Source: Clavibacter capsici
GTDB taxonomy: Bacteria > Actinomycetota > Actinomycetes > Actinomycetales > Microbacteriaceae
Length of the DNA stretch: 64,000 nt
Reading direction: 5' to 3'
NCBI RefSeq assembly: GCF_001280205.1
Contig: NZ_CP012573.1
Span: 2,666,001-2,730,000, forward strand
Made by a program: the position numbers and the translations under genes. A model generated the notes under the pieces. That model saw nothing but the letters and a program-made list of their open reading frames with translations. It was not told the DNA's origin and did not search any database. Positions 26,720 to 38,023 of the stretch are shown here, one piece after another (positions within the stretch are counted from its first letter, which is position 1; each line of letters opens with the position of its first letter).

Positions 26720-27138
26720 TATGCGTCGCCTTCCTCGCGCTTGATGATGCGTGCCTTGAGGGGCAGCTTGTGGATGGCCCGGGTGAGCGCCTCGCGCGCC
26801 GTGACGTCGTCGACGCCGGCGAGCTCGAAGAGGACGCGACCCGGCTTGACGTTCGCGACCCACCACTCGGGCGAGCCCTTGCCGGAGCCCATGCGGGTCT
26901 CGGCGGGCTTCTTGGTGAGCGGGCGGTCGGGGTAGATGTTGATCCACACCTTCCCGCCGCGCTTGACGTGACGCGTCATGGCGATTCGAGCGGACTCGAT
27001 CTGGCGGTTGGTGACGTAGGCGGGCGTGAGGGCCTGGATGCCGTACTCACCGAACGACACGGTGGTGCCACCGGTCGCCTGGCCGGAACGGCCGGGGTGG
27101 TGCTGCTTGCGGTGCTTGACTCGACGGGGGATAAGCAT
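26719..27138 (-). CDS. rplP: 50S ribosomal protein L16
   Basis: L16 helps place the A-site tRNA in the peptidyl-transferase centre. The 139-residue protein begins [19 protein letters not shown] and has the core [19 protein letters not shown]. It begins 2 bases after rpsC and overlaps rpmC by one base. Confidence 0.98.
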   Translation of the reverse strand: MLIPRRVKHRKQHHPGRSGQATGGTTVSFGEYGIQALTPAYVTNRQIESARIAMTRHVKRGGKVWINIYPDRPLTKKPAETRMGSGKGSPEWWVANVKPGRVLFELAGVDDVTAREALTRAIHKLPLKARIIKREEGDA

Positions 27139-27140
27139 GG

Positions 27141-27938
27141 TTACGCCTCAACTCCTGCTGCGGCGACCGGCGCTGCCTCGGCGGCCGGCGCGGTGCGCGG
27201 CGCGTTGGTGCGGCGATCCCCGGTTCGACCGTCGGAACGGTCGTTACGGCGCTCGGGGCGCGACGACTTCTGGTTCGCCTGCTCGCGAGCGAGATCCTTG
27301 TTGGTGATGTCGCCCTTGTAGACCCAGACCTTCACGCCGATGCGGCCGAAGGACGTGCGGGCCTCGTAGAAGCCGTAGTCGATGTTCGCACGGAGGGTGT
27401 GCAGCGGCACGCGGCCCTCGCGGTAGAACTCCGACCGGCTCATCTCGGCGCCGCCGAGGCGGCCCGACACCTGGATGCGGACGCCCTTGGCGCCGGCGCG
27501 CTGCGCGCCCTGCAGGCCCTTGCGCATCGCGCGGCGGAACGCCACACGACCCGCGAGCTGCTCGGCGATGCCCTGGGCGACCAGCTGCGCCTCGGCCTCG
27601 GGGTTCTTCACCTCGAGGATGTTCAGCTGGATCTGCTTGCCCGTGAGCTTCTCGAGGTCGGCGCGGATGCGCTCGGCCTCGACGCCGCGACGGCCGATGA
27701 CGATGCCGGGGCGGGCCGTGTAGATGTCCACGCGGACACGGTCACGGGTGCGCTCGATCTCGATGCGCGCCACTCCGGCGCGGTCGAGGCTCGTCTTGAG
27801 CATGGTGCGGATGCGCACGTCCTCGGCGACGTAGTCGCTGTAACGCTGCCCCTTCTTCGTGCTGTCCGAGAACCAGCGCGACACGTGGTCGGTGGTGATC
27901 CCGAGACGGAACCCGTACGGGTTGACCTTCTGTCCCAT
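27141..27938 (-). CDS. rpsC: 30S ribosomal protein S3
   Basis: S3 lines the mRNA entry tunnel and has helicase activity with S4 and S5. The 265-residue protein has the KH domain ([18 protein letters not shown]) and the C-terminal S3 domain ([17 protein letters not shown]). A disordered basic/Ala-rich tail of about 45 residues follows ([17 protein letters not shown]). Its ATG shares one base with the rplV stop. Confidence 0.98.
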   Translation of the reverse strand: MGQKVNPYGFRLGITTDHVSRWFSDSTKKGQRYSDYVAEDVRIRTMLKTSLDRAGVARIEIERTRDRVRVDIYTARPGIVIGRRGVEAERIRADLEKLTGKQIQLNILEVKNPEAEAQLVAQGIAEQLAGRVAFRRAMRKGLQGAQRAGAKGVRIQVSGRLGGAEMSRSEFYREGRVPLHTLRANIDYGFYEARTSFGRIGVKVWVYKGDITNKDLAREQANQKSSRPERRNDRSDGRTGDRRTNAPRTAPAAEAAPVAAAGVEA

Positions 27939-28330
27939 TACTTGCTCGCCTTCTTCGTGGTCGACGCCACGTCCGCCTCGTCCGGCGTCGCGAGGACGAC
28001 CGTGATGTGGCTGGTGCGCTTGTTGATACGGAACGCGCGACCCTGTGCGCGCGGCTGGAACCGCTTGAGGGTGGTGCCCTCGTCCACGAACGCCTTGGCG
28101 ATGTAGAGGTCCTGCTCCGAGAGGAAGCTGTTCGACGCGTCGGCCTTGACCCGCGCGTTCGCCATGGCCGAGGCCACCAGCTTGTAGATCGGCTCGCTCG
28201 CGCCCTGGGGGGCGAACTTCAGGATGGCGAGGGCCTCCTCGGCCTGCTTCCCGCGGATCATGTCGACGACACGGCGGGCCTTCTGGGGGGTGACGCGGAT
28301 GTGACGCACGCGTGCGATCGACTCCACCAT
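27938..28330 (-). CDS. rplV: 50S ribosomal protein L22
   Basis: The L22 hairpin loop lines the peptide exit tunnel. The 130-residue protein ([40 protein letters not shown]) is complete. No insertion in the tunnel loop of the macrolide-resistance kind is evident. It follows rpsS by 25 bases. Confidence 0.97.
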   Translation of the reverse strand: MVESIARVRHIRVTPQKARRVVDMIRGKQAEEALAILKFAPQGASEPIYKLVASAMANARVKADASNSFLSEQDLYIAKAFVDEGTTLKRFQPRAQGRAFRINKRTSHITVVLATPDEADVASTTKKASK

Positions 28331-28355
28331 TTCTCTCCTCCTTCTCGTCGCCGCG

Positions 28356-28637
28356 TTAGCGACGACGACCCTTCTTGTCGTCCTTCACGTGGCCGCGGAA
28401 GGTGCGCGTGAGCGCGAACTCGCCGAGCTTGTGACCGACCATGGACTCCGTGACGAACACGGGGATGTGCTTGCGACCGTCGTGCACCGCGATGGTGTGA
28501 CCCAGCATCGCCGGGATGATCATCGAGCGGCGCGACCAGGTCGTGATCACGTTCTTGCTGCTGGCCTCGTTCGCCGAGATCACCTTGCGGAGCAGGTGGT
28601 CGTCGACGAAGGGGCCCTTCTTCAGACTGCGTGGCAT
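28356..28637 (-). CDS. rpsS: 30S ribosomal protein S19
   Basis: S19 lies in the 30S head and pairs with S13. The 93-residue protein ([39 protein letters not shown]) is standard. It lies 12 bases after rplB. Confidence 0.98.
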   Translation of the reverse strand: MPRSLKKGPFVDDHLLRKVISANEASSKNVITTWSRRSMIIPAMLGHTIAVHDGRKHIPVFVTESMVGHKLGEFALTRTFRGHVKDDKKGRRR

Positions 28638-28649
28638 CTTCTACAACTC

Positions 28650-29489
<840 letters not shown>

Positions 29490-29511
29490 TGGTGTTTTCC
29501 TAGTCCCGGTC

Positions 29512-29811
29512 TCAGCCGACAGTCGTGAAGATGTCGATGGAGCCCGACTTGAGGGAGACGATGGCGCGCTTGGTGTCCTTGCGCTTGCCCATCCCGAACT
29601 TGGTCCGGCGGGTCTTGCCCTGCTTGTTGAGCGTGTTGACCGACGCGACCTGCACGCCGAAGATCTTCTCGATCGCGAGCTTGATCTCGGTCTTGTTCGA
29701 GCGGGGGTCCACGATGAACGTGTACTTGCCCTGGTCGATCAGGCCGTAGCTCTTCTCGGAGACGACCGGCGCGATGATGATGTCGCGGGGGTCCTTCTGG
29801 GTGGCGCTCAT
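29512..29811 (-). CDS. rplW: 50S ribosomal protein L23
   Basis: L23 is the main docking site for trigger factor and SRP at the tunnel exit. The 99-residue protein ([40 protein letters not shown]) is complete. Its ATG overlaps the rplD stop by 4 bases (ATGA). Confidence 0.97.
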   Translation of the reverse strand: MSATQKDPRDIIIAPVVSEKSYGLIDQGKYTFIVDPRSNKTEIKLAIEKIFGVQVASVNTLNKQGKTRRTKFGMGKRKDTKRAIVSLKSGSIDIFTTVG

Positions 29812-30464
29812 GCGGCAACCTCTTCCTTGGCCGTCTTCGACGCGACGAACGCGTCGTACGCGCCCTTCGTGAAGACGATGTCGTCGCTCACGAGCACGTC
29901 GTACGCGTTGAGCTGGTCGTAGGACAGCACGTGGACCGTCGGGATGTTGCGCACGCTGCGGAGGCTGACCTCGTCGGTGCGCTCCAGGACGATGAGGACG
30001 TGCTTGCTCGTGGCGATGCCGTCGAGCAGCGCGACCACGGTCTTCGTCGAGGGGACGTCTCCGGCGGAGAGGCTCTCGATGACGTGGAGGCGGGCGCCGC
30101 GCGCGCGGTCGGAGAGGGCGCCGAGCAGAGCCGCGGCGATCATCTTCTTGGGGGTGCGCTGCGAGTAGTTGCGGGGCGTGGGTCCGTGGACGATGCCACC
30201 GCCGGTCATCTGGGGGGCGCGGATCGAGCCCTGACGAGCGCGGCCGGTCCCCTTCTGCTTGAACGGCTTGCGGCCGGCGCCGGAGACCTCGCCGCGGCCC
30301 TTGGTCTTGTGCGTTCCCTGGCGCGCCGCGGCGAGCTGGGCCACGACGACCTGGTGGATGAGCGGGACGTTGGTCTGCACGTCGAAGATCGACGCGGGCA
30401 GGTCGACGGAGCCGGTGACTGCACCGGTCGCGTCGAGGACGTCGAGCTGGGTGTCGGTAGCCAT
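29808..30464 (-). CDS. rplD: 50S ribosomal protein L4
   Basis: L4 reaches into the exit tunnel and, in E. coli, represses the S10 operon. The 218-residue protein has the tunnel-loop signature [20 protein letters not shown]. The start at 30464 gives the normal family N-terminus; the long open frame to 31058 is a shadow over rplC. It overlaps rplW by 4 bases. Confidence 0.97.
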   Translation of the reverse strand: MATDTQLDVLDATGAVTGSVDLPASIFDVQTNVPLIHQVVVAQLAAARQGTHKTKGRGEVSGAGRKPFKQKGTGRARQGSIRAPQMTGGGIVHGPTPRNYSQRTPKKMIAAALLGALSDRARGARLHVIESLSAGDVPSTKTVVALLDGIATSKHVLIVLERTDEVSLRSVRNIPTVHVLSYDQLNAYDVLVSDDIVFTKGAYDAFVASKTAKEEVAA

Positions 30465-30466
30465 GA

Positions 30467-31120
30467 CTACTTCCCCTTCACTGCGTTGCGGACGAAGACG
30501 ATGCGGCCACGCGCGCCGGGCACTGCGCCCTTGACGAGCAGGAGGCCCTTCTCGGCGTCCACGCTGTGGACGACGAGGTTCAGCACGGTGACGCGCTCGC
30601 CGCCCATGCGACCGGCCATGCGCATGCCCTTGAAGACGCGGCTGGGGGTCGAGGAGGCGCCGATGGAGCCGGGCTTGCGGTGGTTGCGGTGCGAACCGTG
30701 CGAGGCGGAGACTCCCTTGAAGTTGTGGCGCTTCATGACGCCGGCGAAGCCCTTGCCCTTGCTGGTGCCGACGACGTCGACCTTGGTGCCGGGCTCGAAG
30801 GCGCCGACCGTGATCTCCTGGCCGAGCGAGTACTCGGCGAAGTCGGCCGTGCGGACCTCGGTGAGGTGGCGGCGCGGCGTGACGCCGGCCTTCTCGAAGT
30901 GGCCGGTGCTCGGCTTGTCGGCCTTGCGGGGGTCGATCTGGCCGTAGGCGATCTGGATGGCGCCGTAGCCGTCGACCTCGGGCGTGCGCACCTGGGTGAC
31001 GACGTTCGGGGTGATCTGCACGACGGTCACGGGGATGAGCTTGTTGTTCTCGTCCCACACCTGCGTCATGCCCAGCTTCGTGCCGAGCAGACCGGTGAAA
31101 GTCCTGTTAGCGGTAGACAT
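30467..31120 (-). CDS. rplC: 50S ribosomal protein L3
   Basis: L3 reaches the peptidyl-transferase centre and starts 50S assembly. The 217-residue protein has the signature [20 protein letters not shown] and [19 protein letters not shown] near the N-terminus. It lies 8 bases after rpsJ. Confidence 0.98.
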   Translation of the reverse strand: MSTANRTFTGLLGTKLGMTQVWDENNKLIPVTVVQITPNVVTQVRTPEVDGYGAIQIAYGQIDPRKADKPSTGHFEKAGVTPRRHLTEVRTADFAEYSLGQEITVGAFEPGTKVDVVGTSKGKGFAGVMKRHNFKGVSASHGSHRNHRKPGSIGASSTPSRVFKGMRMAGRMGGERVTVLNLVVHSVDAEKGLLLVKGAVPGARGRIVFVRNAVKGK

Positions 31121-31128
31121 GGGTTCCC

Positions 31129-31437
31129 TTAGAGCTTGATCTCGATGTTGACGTCGGCCGGGAGGTCGAGTCGCATGAGCGAGTCGACCGCCTTCGGCGT
31201 CGGGTCGACGATGTCGATCAGACGCTTGTGCGTGCGCATCTCGAAGTGCTCGCGGCTGTCCTTGTACTTGTGGGGGGAACGGATCACGCAGATCACGTTC
31301 TTCTCCGTGGGCAGCGGCACCGGGCCGACGACCGTGGCGCCCGCGCGGGTCACCGTGTCGACGATCTTCCGGGCCGAGGAGTCGATGACCGAGTGGTCGT
31401 ACGACTTAAGTCGGATGCGGATCTTCTGTCCCGCCAT
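31129..31437 (-). CDS. rpsJ: 30S ribosomal protein S10
   Basis: S10 is a 30S head protein and also the NusE transcription antitermination factor. The 102-residue protein ([39 protein letters not shown]) is standard. It is the first gene of the S10-spc operon (rpsJ to rplO, about 9.6 kb) and has a GAGAGAG ribosome-binding site. Confidence 0.98.
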   Translation of the reverse strand: MAGQKIRIRLKSYDHSVIDSSARKIVDTVTRAGATVVGPVPLPTEKNVICVIRSPHKYKDSREHFEMRTHKRLIDIVDPTPKAVDSLMRLDLPADVNIEIKL

Positions 31438-31475
31438 GTGTGACTCTCTCTCTTTCGTGCGTCATGCGGCCTCGG

Positions 31476-31481
31476 ACCGTA
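31476..31481 (-). promoter_or_regulatory. Candidate -10 box TACGGT for the S10 operon
   Basis: TACGGT is the only TANNNT match on the coding strand of the leader. It would start transcription near 31469, about 30 bases before rpsJ. The same hexamer precedes the DUF1684 and TetR genes. The -35 region does not match consensus. Confidence 0.35.
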
Positions 31482-31575
31482 TTGGACGCGTGTGTCCCTC
31501 GCTCGGATCCGCGCGCCTCGTGGCGTGCCTCTCCGTGGTGCACCCGGGCGCGCATCGTGGGACGCGGCCTCGGGC

Positions 31576-31613
31576 AGCTCGTGCACCCGCCCGCATGCGG
31601 GCGCCGACGAGCT
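31576..31613 (-). promoter_or_regulatory. Composite hairpin upstream of rpsJ
   Basis: AGCTCGT (31576-31582) pairs with ACGAGCT (31607-31613), and an inner CCGCCCG/CGGGCG-type stem closes around GCATGC. If transcription starts further upstream, this could be a leader structure for operon feedback. It could also serve as the topoisomerase-gene terminator. Confidence 0.35.
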
Positions 31614-31700
31614 GTGCTCATCCGGTGGGTGTCGGTGCTTGTGCTCTGCTGCCCGCGGCCTAACCTGCCCAGGGAGCGACGTGCGCTCCGGGCGGCTATG

Positions 31701-31715
31701 CACTGCCTGGCAGTG
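31701..31715. promoter_or_regulatory. 15-base dyad CACTGCC-T-GGCAGTG, operator-like
   Basis: A perfect 7-base inverted repeat has a single central base, too tight for an RNA hairpin loop, so it looks like a binding site for a dimeric regulator. It lies between topIB and rpsJ. No other copy was noticed in the window. Confidence 0.4.
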
Positions 31716-31875
31716 ATCCGGCGTCTCGCGCGCAGGGCGGCGTGCACCGGAATGTTGAACTAGACGAGTTTGTCATAGTCCGGCCATGCGTGCAACCCGG
31801 GCGTGTCGCGCCCACTCCCCCGTGTTTCCGGGCCCGGCACCGGGTGCCGACGCGTCCTCGACGGACGCTTCCGCA

Positions 31876-32844
31876 TCACCGGTAGAGCAGGTTCCGGAGC
31901 TCCGTCTCCCCCGAGCCGAGGCGCTGCGGGTCGATGGTGCGGCCGTGCACGTACTCGTCCACGAGCCGCGGGTCCACGTAGCTGTTCTTCGCGATGGTCG
32001 GGGTGTTGCTCAGCACCTCGGACGCGTCGCGGTACGCCTGCGCGAGCGCCCGCTGCCGCTTGCCCTTGGTCTCCTCGGGCCCGTGCTTCGCGAGGCTGAT
32101 CGCCGCGGCGACCGTGCCGTGGAGCGTCCGGAAGTCCTTGGCGGTGAACTCGCCGCCGGTGCGCTCGCGCACGTAGTCGTTGATATCCGCCGCGCCGAGC
32201 GGGTGCCAGTCGCTCCCGTCCCGGTAGGCGAGGAGGCGCGCGTTCGCACCCCGGCGCTTGAGGCCCTGGATCGCCTGGACGAGGTCCGCGTCACGGATGT
32301 CGCTCGACCACTCCTGCCCGCTCTTCGCGGGGAACTCGAGGTGGACGCTGTCGCCGTGGATGGTCACGTGGGAGCACAGCAGCGTCGAGAGCCCGTGGCT
32401 GCCGTTCGACTCCGCGTACCGCTCGCTGCCGACGCGGAGGCTCCCCGTGTCGAGCATGCGGAAGCCGGCGGCCAGCGCGCGCTCGCGCGTGTGCCCCTCC
32501 TGCCGGAGGTGCATGGTGACCTGGCGTCGCGCGGCCGGGAGGGACTCGGCGAGCTGCAGCGCGCGGTCGAACTTGATCCGGTCCTTCTGCTCGCGCCAGG
32601 TCGGGTGGTAGATGTACTGCCGGCGTCCGGCGCTGTCCATGCCCGTCGCCTGCACGTGGCCGTTGGCGTACGGGGCGATCCACACGTCGGTCCAGGCGGG
32701 CGGGATCCCGAGGTGCTCCATGCGGGCGCGCAGCTCCCGGTCGGTGACCCGGTTCCCGTCGGAGTCCAGGTAGGTCCAGCCCTTCCCCGAGCGCTTGCGC
32801 GTGTAGCCCTTGCCGGTGGCGTCGCTGCGCCGGAGTCTTACCAT
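31876..32844 (-). CDS. DNA topoisomerase IB (poxvirus-like)
   Basis: Type IB topoisomerases relax supercoils by nicking one strand through a 3-prime phosphotyrosine, without ATP. The 322-residue protein matches the small bacterial TopIB family related to vaccinia topoisomerase. The catalytic set is visible: Arg in TGSLRVGSERYA, Arg and His in AKDFRTLHGT and Tyr at about residue 289 in TIAKNSYVDPRLV. It stands alone between the str and S10 operons, where actinobacteria usually have no such gene. A TAGGTT box 6 bases before the ATG suggests a leaderless message. One possible role is relief of supercoiling; in a genome that also has gyrase it is likely dispensable. Both points are inference. Confidence 0.93.
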   Translation of the reverse strand: MVRLRRSDATGKGYTRKRSGKGWTYLDSDGNRVTDRELRARMEHLGIPPAWTDVWIAPYANGHVQATGMDSAGRRQYIYHPTWREQKDRIKFDRALQLAESLPAARRQVTMHLRQEGHTRERALAAGFRMLDTGSLRVGSERYAESNGSHGLSTLLCSHVTIHGDSVHLEFPAKSGQEWSSDIRDADLVQAIQGLKRRGANARLLAYRDGSDWHPLGAADINDYVRERTGGEFTAKDFRTLHGTVAAAISLAKHGPEETKGKRQRALAQAYRDASEVLSNTPTIAKNSYVDPRLVDEYVHGRTIDPQRLGSGETELRNLLYR

Positions 32845-32850
32845 CCCTCG

Positions 32851-32856
32851 AACCTA
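32851..32856 (-). promoter_or_regulatory. -10 box TAGGTT for topoisomerase IB (leaderless)
   Basis: TAGGTT ends 6 bases before the ATG at 32844. The same hexamer and spacing precede the gene at 39016. Confidence 0.5.
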
Positions 32857-32941
32857 CGCGCTGGGCGCCCGATCGTTAGCGCACTACGCATCCGGGCCGG
32901 GCTTCCGCAGGAGCCCGTGACATCCGGCGCGGCGTTAACGG

Positions 32942-32978
32942 CCGACAGGGCCGGGCCATGACGGCCCGACCCTGTCGG
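32942..32978 (-). terminator. Terminator after tuf
   Basis: CCGACAGGG pairs with CCCTGTCGG, and after one mismatch CGGGCC pairs with GGCCCG around a 5-base loop, giving 15 pairs in all. It begins 22 bases after the tuf stop, just past a CAGCACCACC-type tract, and closes the str operon. Confidence 0.75.
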
Positions 32979-33000
32979 AGGTGGTGCTGGTGGAGCTGTG

Positions 33001-34194
<1,194 letters not shown>

Positions 34195-34222
34195 TGTGGG
34201 TCCTCCTCAGGACTCGGTTGCG

Positions 34223-34247
34223 GGGCGTCCGGTGTTCCCGGACGCCC
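34223..34247 (-). promoter_or_regulatory. Hairpin between fusA and tuf
   Basis: A perfect 10-base-pair stem (GGGCGTCCGG and its complement) with a 5-base loop lies about 30 bases before the tuf start. If transcription starts at the candidate TACCAT box it lies within a tuf-specific leader, where it could act as an RNA stabiliser. Confidence 0.5.
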
Positions 34248-34268
34248 TGCGTGTTGGAGATCTTGCTT

Positions 34269-34274
34269 ATGGTA
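34269..34274 (-). promoter_or_regulatory. Candidate tuf -10 box TACCAT
   Basis: TACCAT lies in the fusA-tuf gap with a weak -35 (TTCGAG, 18-base spacing). tuf is often made in excess of the other str genes, so an extra promoter is plausible. Confidence 0.35.
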
Positions 34275-34306
34275 CTGAAACGGCGGATGCCGCTCGAACT
34301 GGAGGG

Positions 34307-36421
34307 CTACTCGCCCTTGTTCTTCTGGACGATCTCGTCGGCGACAGCCTTCGGGACCTCGGCGTAGCTGCCGAAGCTCATCGAGTACACCGCGCGGCCC
34401 GAGGTCTTGCTCCTCAGGTCGCCGACGTAGCCGAACATCTCCGACAGGGGGACGTTGGCGGTGATGACCTTCACGCCGCTCGCGTCCTCCATCGCCTGGA
34501 TCTGCCCGCGTCGGGAGTTCAGGTCGCCGATGACGTCGCCCATGTACTCCTCGGGCGTGCGGACCTCGACGGCCATGAGCGGCTCGAGCAGCACGGGCTT
34601 CGCCTTGCGCGCGGCCTCCTTGAAGGCCATCGAGCCGGCGATCTTGAACGCCATCTCCGAGGAGTCGACGTCGTGCGCGGCGCCGTCCAGCAGCGTCGCC
34701 TTCACGCCCACCATGGGGTAGCCGGCGAGCACGCCGACCTGGAGGGCGTCCTGGATGCCCGCGTCGACCGAGGGGATGTACTCCCGCGGGACGCGACCGC
34801 CGGTGACCTTGTTGTCGAACTCGTAGGTCTTCTCCGCGGTCACCTCCATGGGCTCGATCTTGATCTGGATCTTGGCGAACTGGCCCGATCCACCCGTCTG
34901 CTTCTTGTGGGTGAAGTCGTGCTTGTCGACGGTGCCGCGGATGGTCTCACGGTACGCGACCTGCGGCTTGCCGACGTTCGCCTCGACGTTGAACTCGCGC
35001 TTCATGCGGTCGACCAGGATGTCGAGGTGGAGCTCGCCCATGCCCTTGATGACCGTCTGACCGGTCTCCTGGTTCTGCTCCGTGCGGAAGGTCGGGTCCT
35101 CCTCGGCGAGCTTCTGGATGGCGACACCCAGCTTCTCCTGGTCGGCCTTCGTCTTCGGCTCGATGGCGACCTCGATGACGGGCTCGGGGAACGTCATCGA
35201 CTCGAGCACGATCTGCTCGTTCGGGTCGCACAGCGTGTCGCCCGTGGTCGTGTCCTTGAGGCCGATGACCGCGTAGATGTGACCCGCGGTGACCGAGTCG
35301 ACCGGGTTCTCCTTGTTGGAGTGCATCTGGAAGATCTTGCCGATGCGCTCCTTCTTGCCCTTGGTCGAGTTGATGACCTGCGAGCCGCCCGCGATGGTGC
35401 CCGAGTAGACCCGGACGTACGTGAGGCGACCGAAGAACGGGTGCACCGCGACCTTGAACGCGAGAGCCGAGAACGGCTCGGTCGCGTCGGGCTTGCGGAT
35501 GATGACCTTCTCCTCGTCGCGCACGTCGTGGCCCTCCATGGGGGGCACGTCGAGCGGGCTGGGGAGGTAGTCGATGACCGCGTCGAGCATCGGCTGGACA
35601 CCGCGGTTCTTGAACGCGGAGCCGCACAGCACGGGGTAGATCTCGCTGTTGACGGTGAGCTTGCGGATGGCGGCCTTGATCTCCGCCACCGTCAGCTCCT
35701 CGCCGCCGAAGTACTTCTCGAGCAGCGCGTCGTCGGTCTCGGCGACGGTCTCGAGCAGCTTGGCCCGGTACTCGTCCGCCTTGTCCTGGAGGTCCGCGGG
35801 GATCTCCTCGATCTCGTACTTCGCACCGAGCTCGACGTCTCCCTTGGAGTCGCCGCGCCAGGTCAGCGCACGCATCTCGACGAGGTCGATGACGCCCTCG
35901 AAGCCGCTCTCGGAGCCGATGGGCAGCTGGATGACCAGCGGCTTGGCGCCGAGGCGGTTGACGATGGTGTCGACCGTGAAGTAGAAGTCCGCGCCGAGCT
36001 TGTCCATCTTGTTGACGAAGCAGATGCGCGGCACGTCGTACTTGTCGGCCTGGCGCCACACCGTCTCGGACTGGGGCTCGACGCCCTCCTTGCCGTCGAA
36101 CACGGCGACCGCGCCGTCGAGGACGCGGAGCGAGCGCTCCACCTCGACCGTGAAGTCGACGTGCCCGGGGGTGTCGATGATGTTGATCTGGTTCTTGTTC
36201 CAGAAGCACGTCGTCGCGGCGGACGTGATAGTGATGCCGCGCTCCTGCTCCTGGGCCATCCAGTCCATCGTGGCGGCGCCGTCGTGGACCTCGCCGATCT
36301 TGTGAGTGATGCCCGTGTAGAACAGGATGCGCTCGGTGGTGGTGGTCTTGCCGGCATCGATGTGAGCCATGATGCCGATGTTGCGGACCTTGTTCAGGTC
36401 GGTGAGCACGTCCTGTGCCAC
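34307..36421 (-). CDS. fusA: Elongation factor G
   Basis: EF-G drives translocation of mRNA and tRNA using GTP. The 704-residue protein has the G motifs [23 protein letters not shown] and NKMD, the [10 protein letters not shown] effector region and the five-domain length. It starts with GTG and lies 47 bases after rpsG. Confidence 0.98.
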   Translation of the reverse strand: MAQDVLTDLNKVRNIGIMAHIDAGKTTTTERILFYTGITHKIGEVHDGAATMDWMAQEQERGITITSAATTCFWNKNQINIIDTPGHVDFTVEVERSLRVLDGAVAVFDGKEGVEPQSETVWRQADKYDVPRICFVNKMDKLGADFYFTVDTIVNRLGAKPLVIQLPIGSESGFEGVIDLVEMRALTWRGDSKGDVELGAKYEIEEIPADLQDKADEYRAKLLETVAETDDALLEKYFGGEELTVAEIKAAIRKLTVNSEIYPVLCGSAFKNRGVQPMLDAVIDYLPSPLDVPPMEGHDVRDEEKVIIRKPDATEPFSALAFKVAVHPFFGRLTYVRVYSGTIAGGSQVINSTKGKKERIGKIFQMHSNKENPVDSVTAGHIYAVIGLKDTTTGDTLCDPNEQIVLESMTFPEPVIEVAIEPKTKADQEKLGVAIQKLAEEDPTFRTEQNQETGQTVIKGMGELHLDILVDRMKREFNVEANVGKPQVAYRETIRGTVDKHDFTHKKQTGGSGQFAKIQIKIEPMEVTAEKTYEFDNKVTGGRVPREYIPSVDAGIQDALQVGVLAGYPMVGVKATLLDGAAHDVDSSEMAFKIAGSMAFKEAARKAKPVLLEPLMAVEVRTPEEYMGDVIGDLNSRRGQIQAMEDASGVKVITANVPLSEMFGYVGDLRSKTSGRAVYSMSFGSYAEVPKAVADEIVQKNKGE

Positions 36422-36468
36422 AGGTTCCTCCGAAAGGGGTTGGTGGTGCTGTCGAACGAGGTGGTCGA

Positions 36469-36939
36469 CTACCAGCGGTAGTGCGCGAACGCCTTGTTCG
36501 ACTCGGCCATCTTGTGGGTGTCCTCGCGGCGCTTGACCGCGGCACCGAGGCCGTTGGATGCGTCGAGGATCTCGTTGGTGAGACGCTCGGTCATGGTCTT
36601 CTCGCGACGCGACTTGGCGTACGTCGTGAGCCAGCGGAGCGCGAGGGTGTTCGCGCGGTGCGGCTTGACCTCGATCGGCACCTGGTAGGTGGAGCCACCC
36701 ACGCGGCGCGAACGCACCTCGAGGGCCGGGCGGACGTTGTCGAGCGCCTTCTTCAGCGTGACGACGGCGTCCTGGCCGTTCTTCGCGGCGACGCCGGCGA
36801 GGGCGTCGTAGACGATCTTCTCGGCGAGGCCCTTCTTGCCGTCGAGCAGGATCTTGTTGACGAGCTGGCTGACGATCGGCGCACCGTAGACGGGATCTGC
36901 GACGACAGGGCGCTTGGGGGCGGGACCCTTGCGAGGCAT
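36469..36939 (-). CDS. rpsG: 30S ribosomal protein S7
   Basis: S7 starts assembly of the 30S head and lies at the E site. The 156-residue protein ([38 protein letters not shown]) is standard. Its ATG shares one base with the rpsL stop (TAATG). Confidence 0.98.
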   Translation of the reverse strand: MPRKGPAPKRPVVADPVYGAPIVSQLVNKILLDGKKGLAEKIVYDALAGVAAKNGQDAVVTLKKALDNVRPALEVRSRRVGGSTYQVPIEVKPHRANTLALRWLTTYAKSRREKTMTERLTNEILDASNGLGAAVKRREDTHKMAESNKAFAHYRW

Positions 36940-37313
36940 TACTTCTTCTCCATCTTCGCGCCGTACCGGCTGCGAGCCTGCTTGCGGTTCTTCACGGCCT
37001 GGGTGTCGAGCGCACCGCGGACGATCTTGTAGCGGACGCCGGGGAGGTCCTTCACGCGACCGCCGCGGACGAGCACCATGGAGTGCTCCTGGAGGTTGTG
37101 GCCCTCACCGGGGATGTAGGCCGTGACCTCCTGGCCGTTGCTGAGCTTGACGCGGGCGACCTTGCGGAGGGCCGAGTTCGGCTTCTTCGGCGTGGTCGTG
37201 TACACGCGGGTGCAGACGCCCCGCTGCTGGGGGTTGGCCTTCAGGGCGGGCGCCTTGGTCTTGACGACCTTGGGCGTGCGGCCCTTGCGGACCAGCTGCT
37301 GGATGGTTGGCAC
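36939..37313 (-). CDS. rpsL: 30S ribosomal protein S12
   Basis: S12 controls decoding fidelity and is the streptomycin-resistance locus. The 124-residue protein keeps Lys at both classic resistance positions ([12 protein letters not shown] and [15 protein letters not shown]), so it looks streptomycin-sensitive. It starts with GTG and opens the str operon behind a leader of about 230 bases and a strong promoter. Confidence 0.98.
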   Translation of the reverse strand: MPTIQQLVRKGRTPKVVKTKAPALKANPQQRGVCTRVYTTTPKKPNSALRKVARVKLSNGQEVTAYIPGEGHNLQEHSMVLVRGGRVKDLPGVRYKIVRGALDTQAVKNRKQARSRYGAKMEKK

Positions 37314-37362
37314 TACGGGACTCCTCGATGCTGCACGGTGACAGCGGGTTGATGGTCAGCAT

Positions 37363-37385
37363 TCGAGCCCGCAGGACGGGCTCGA
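37363..37385 (-). promoter_or_regulatory. Leader hairpin upstream of rpsL
   Basis: TCGAGCCCG pairs with CGGGCTCGA across a 5-base loop, 50 bases before the rpsL start, inside the predicted leader. It may act as an attenuator or RNA stabiliser. I found nothing else definite in the 265-base leader. Confidence 0.45.
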
Positions 37386-37553
37386 GTTCAACTGGACCCA
37401 CGCGTCCGCCGACCACGGGAGTGGGAGGCGCCGGCGGGTATGCCGTGGGGGCCGGCCGGAATGGCCGAACCCTGATCGGTGCGTTGAAGGCCCGCTCGAG
37501 CGCCCCGACTCCATGGCACGACACGAGCGCACGCCTGAGCGCACACCTCCACC

Positions 37554-37582
37554 ACGATACAGTTCCGCGACTCGCCGGTCAA
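37554..37582 (-). promoter_or_regulatory. Promoter of the str operon (rpsL-rpsG-fusA-tuf)
   Basis: On the minus strand, -35 TTGACC (37577-37582) and -10 TATCGT (37554-37559) are separated by exactly 17 bases, the best sigma-70-type promoter seen in the window. The start would be near 37546, giving a leader of about 230 bases. The -35 overlaps the stop codon of the upstream membrane-protein gene. Confidence 0.75.
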
Positions 37583-38004
37583 ACGGTGGACGAGGGGCCG
37601 CGAGCGGCCAGCGCGACCGCCCCGAGGCCCAGCAGGACGGAGACGCCGAGCACGGCGATCCCGAACGGATCCACCAGGTGCCGGATCGCGAACGCGAGGC
37701 TCGCGAACGCGTCCGCGCCGCCCGCCAGGTAGACGACGGCGCCGACGATCCCGTAGGCGAGCCACGCGGCGGCGCCCCAGCCGACCACCGGCAGGACGGC
37801 GATCCGCCGCTCGCGATCCGCCGCGCGTGCGGTGCGGACGAGGCCGCCGGCGAAGACGAGCGTGGCGCTCAGCACCATGAGCGGGCCGAGGAGGACTCCC
37901 GCGTCCCGCTCCGGGATGACCTCGTCACCGCCGAGGAGCGAGACGAAGCCGAAGACGCACACCACCAGCGCGACGTGCAGGACGGCGGCCAGGAGGGGGA
38001 TCAC
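37579..38004 (-). CDS. Small integral membrane protein, function unknown
   Basis: The 141-residue protein has four hydrophobic segments (LLAAVLHVALVVCVFGFVSL, GVLLGPLMVLSATLVFAGGL, WGAAAWLAYGIVGAVVYLAG, FGIAVLGVSVLLGLGAVALA) and short charged loops. I recognise no catalytic motif. It starts with GTG at 38004, 19 bases after the charged membrane protein at 38024. A CAGGCT box 6 bases upstream could also make it leaderless. Its stop codon overlaps the str-operon -35. Confidence 0.75.
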   Translation of the reverse strand: MIPLLAAVLHVALVVCVFGFVSLLGGDEVIPERDAGVLLGPLMVLSATLVFAGGLVRTARAADRERRIAVLPVVGWGAAAWLAYGIVGAVVYLAGGADAFASLAFAIRHLVDPFGIAVLGVSVLLGLGAVALAARGPSSTV

Positions 38005-38023
38005 TCCCCCAGCCTGACACGCG

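Larger units (their letters stand above)
31438..31875 (-). promoter_or_regulatory. S10-operon leader and promoter region (438 bases, no gene)
   Basis: I see no credible protein or RNA gene here. On the minus strand the only TANNNT box is TACGGT at 31476-31481, about 40 bases before rpsJ, without a good -35. Other contents are a 15-base perfect dyad at 31701-31715, a composite hairpin at 31576-31613 and a more A+T-rich patch near 31750-31780 that could hold a second promoter. Which part drives the operon is undecided. Confidence 0.5.

Noticed and set aside
31438-31875. A tRNA or small RNA gene in the S10 leader
   Set aside because: I found no cloverleaf, CCA end or T-loop pattern; the inverted repeats are better explained as an operator and a leader hairpin.
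31786-32961. A plus-strand open frame of 391 codons between the S10 and str operons
   Set aside because: It lies antisense to topoisomerase IB, whose catalytic residues are all present on the minus strand.
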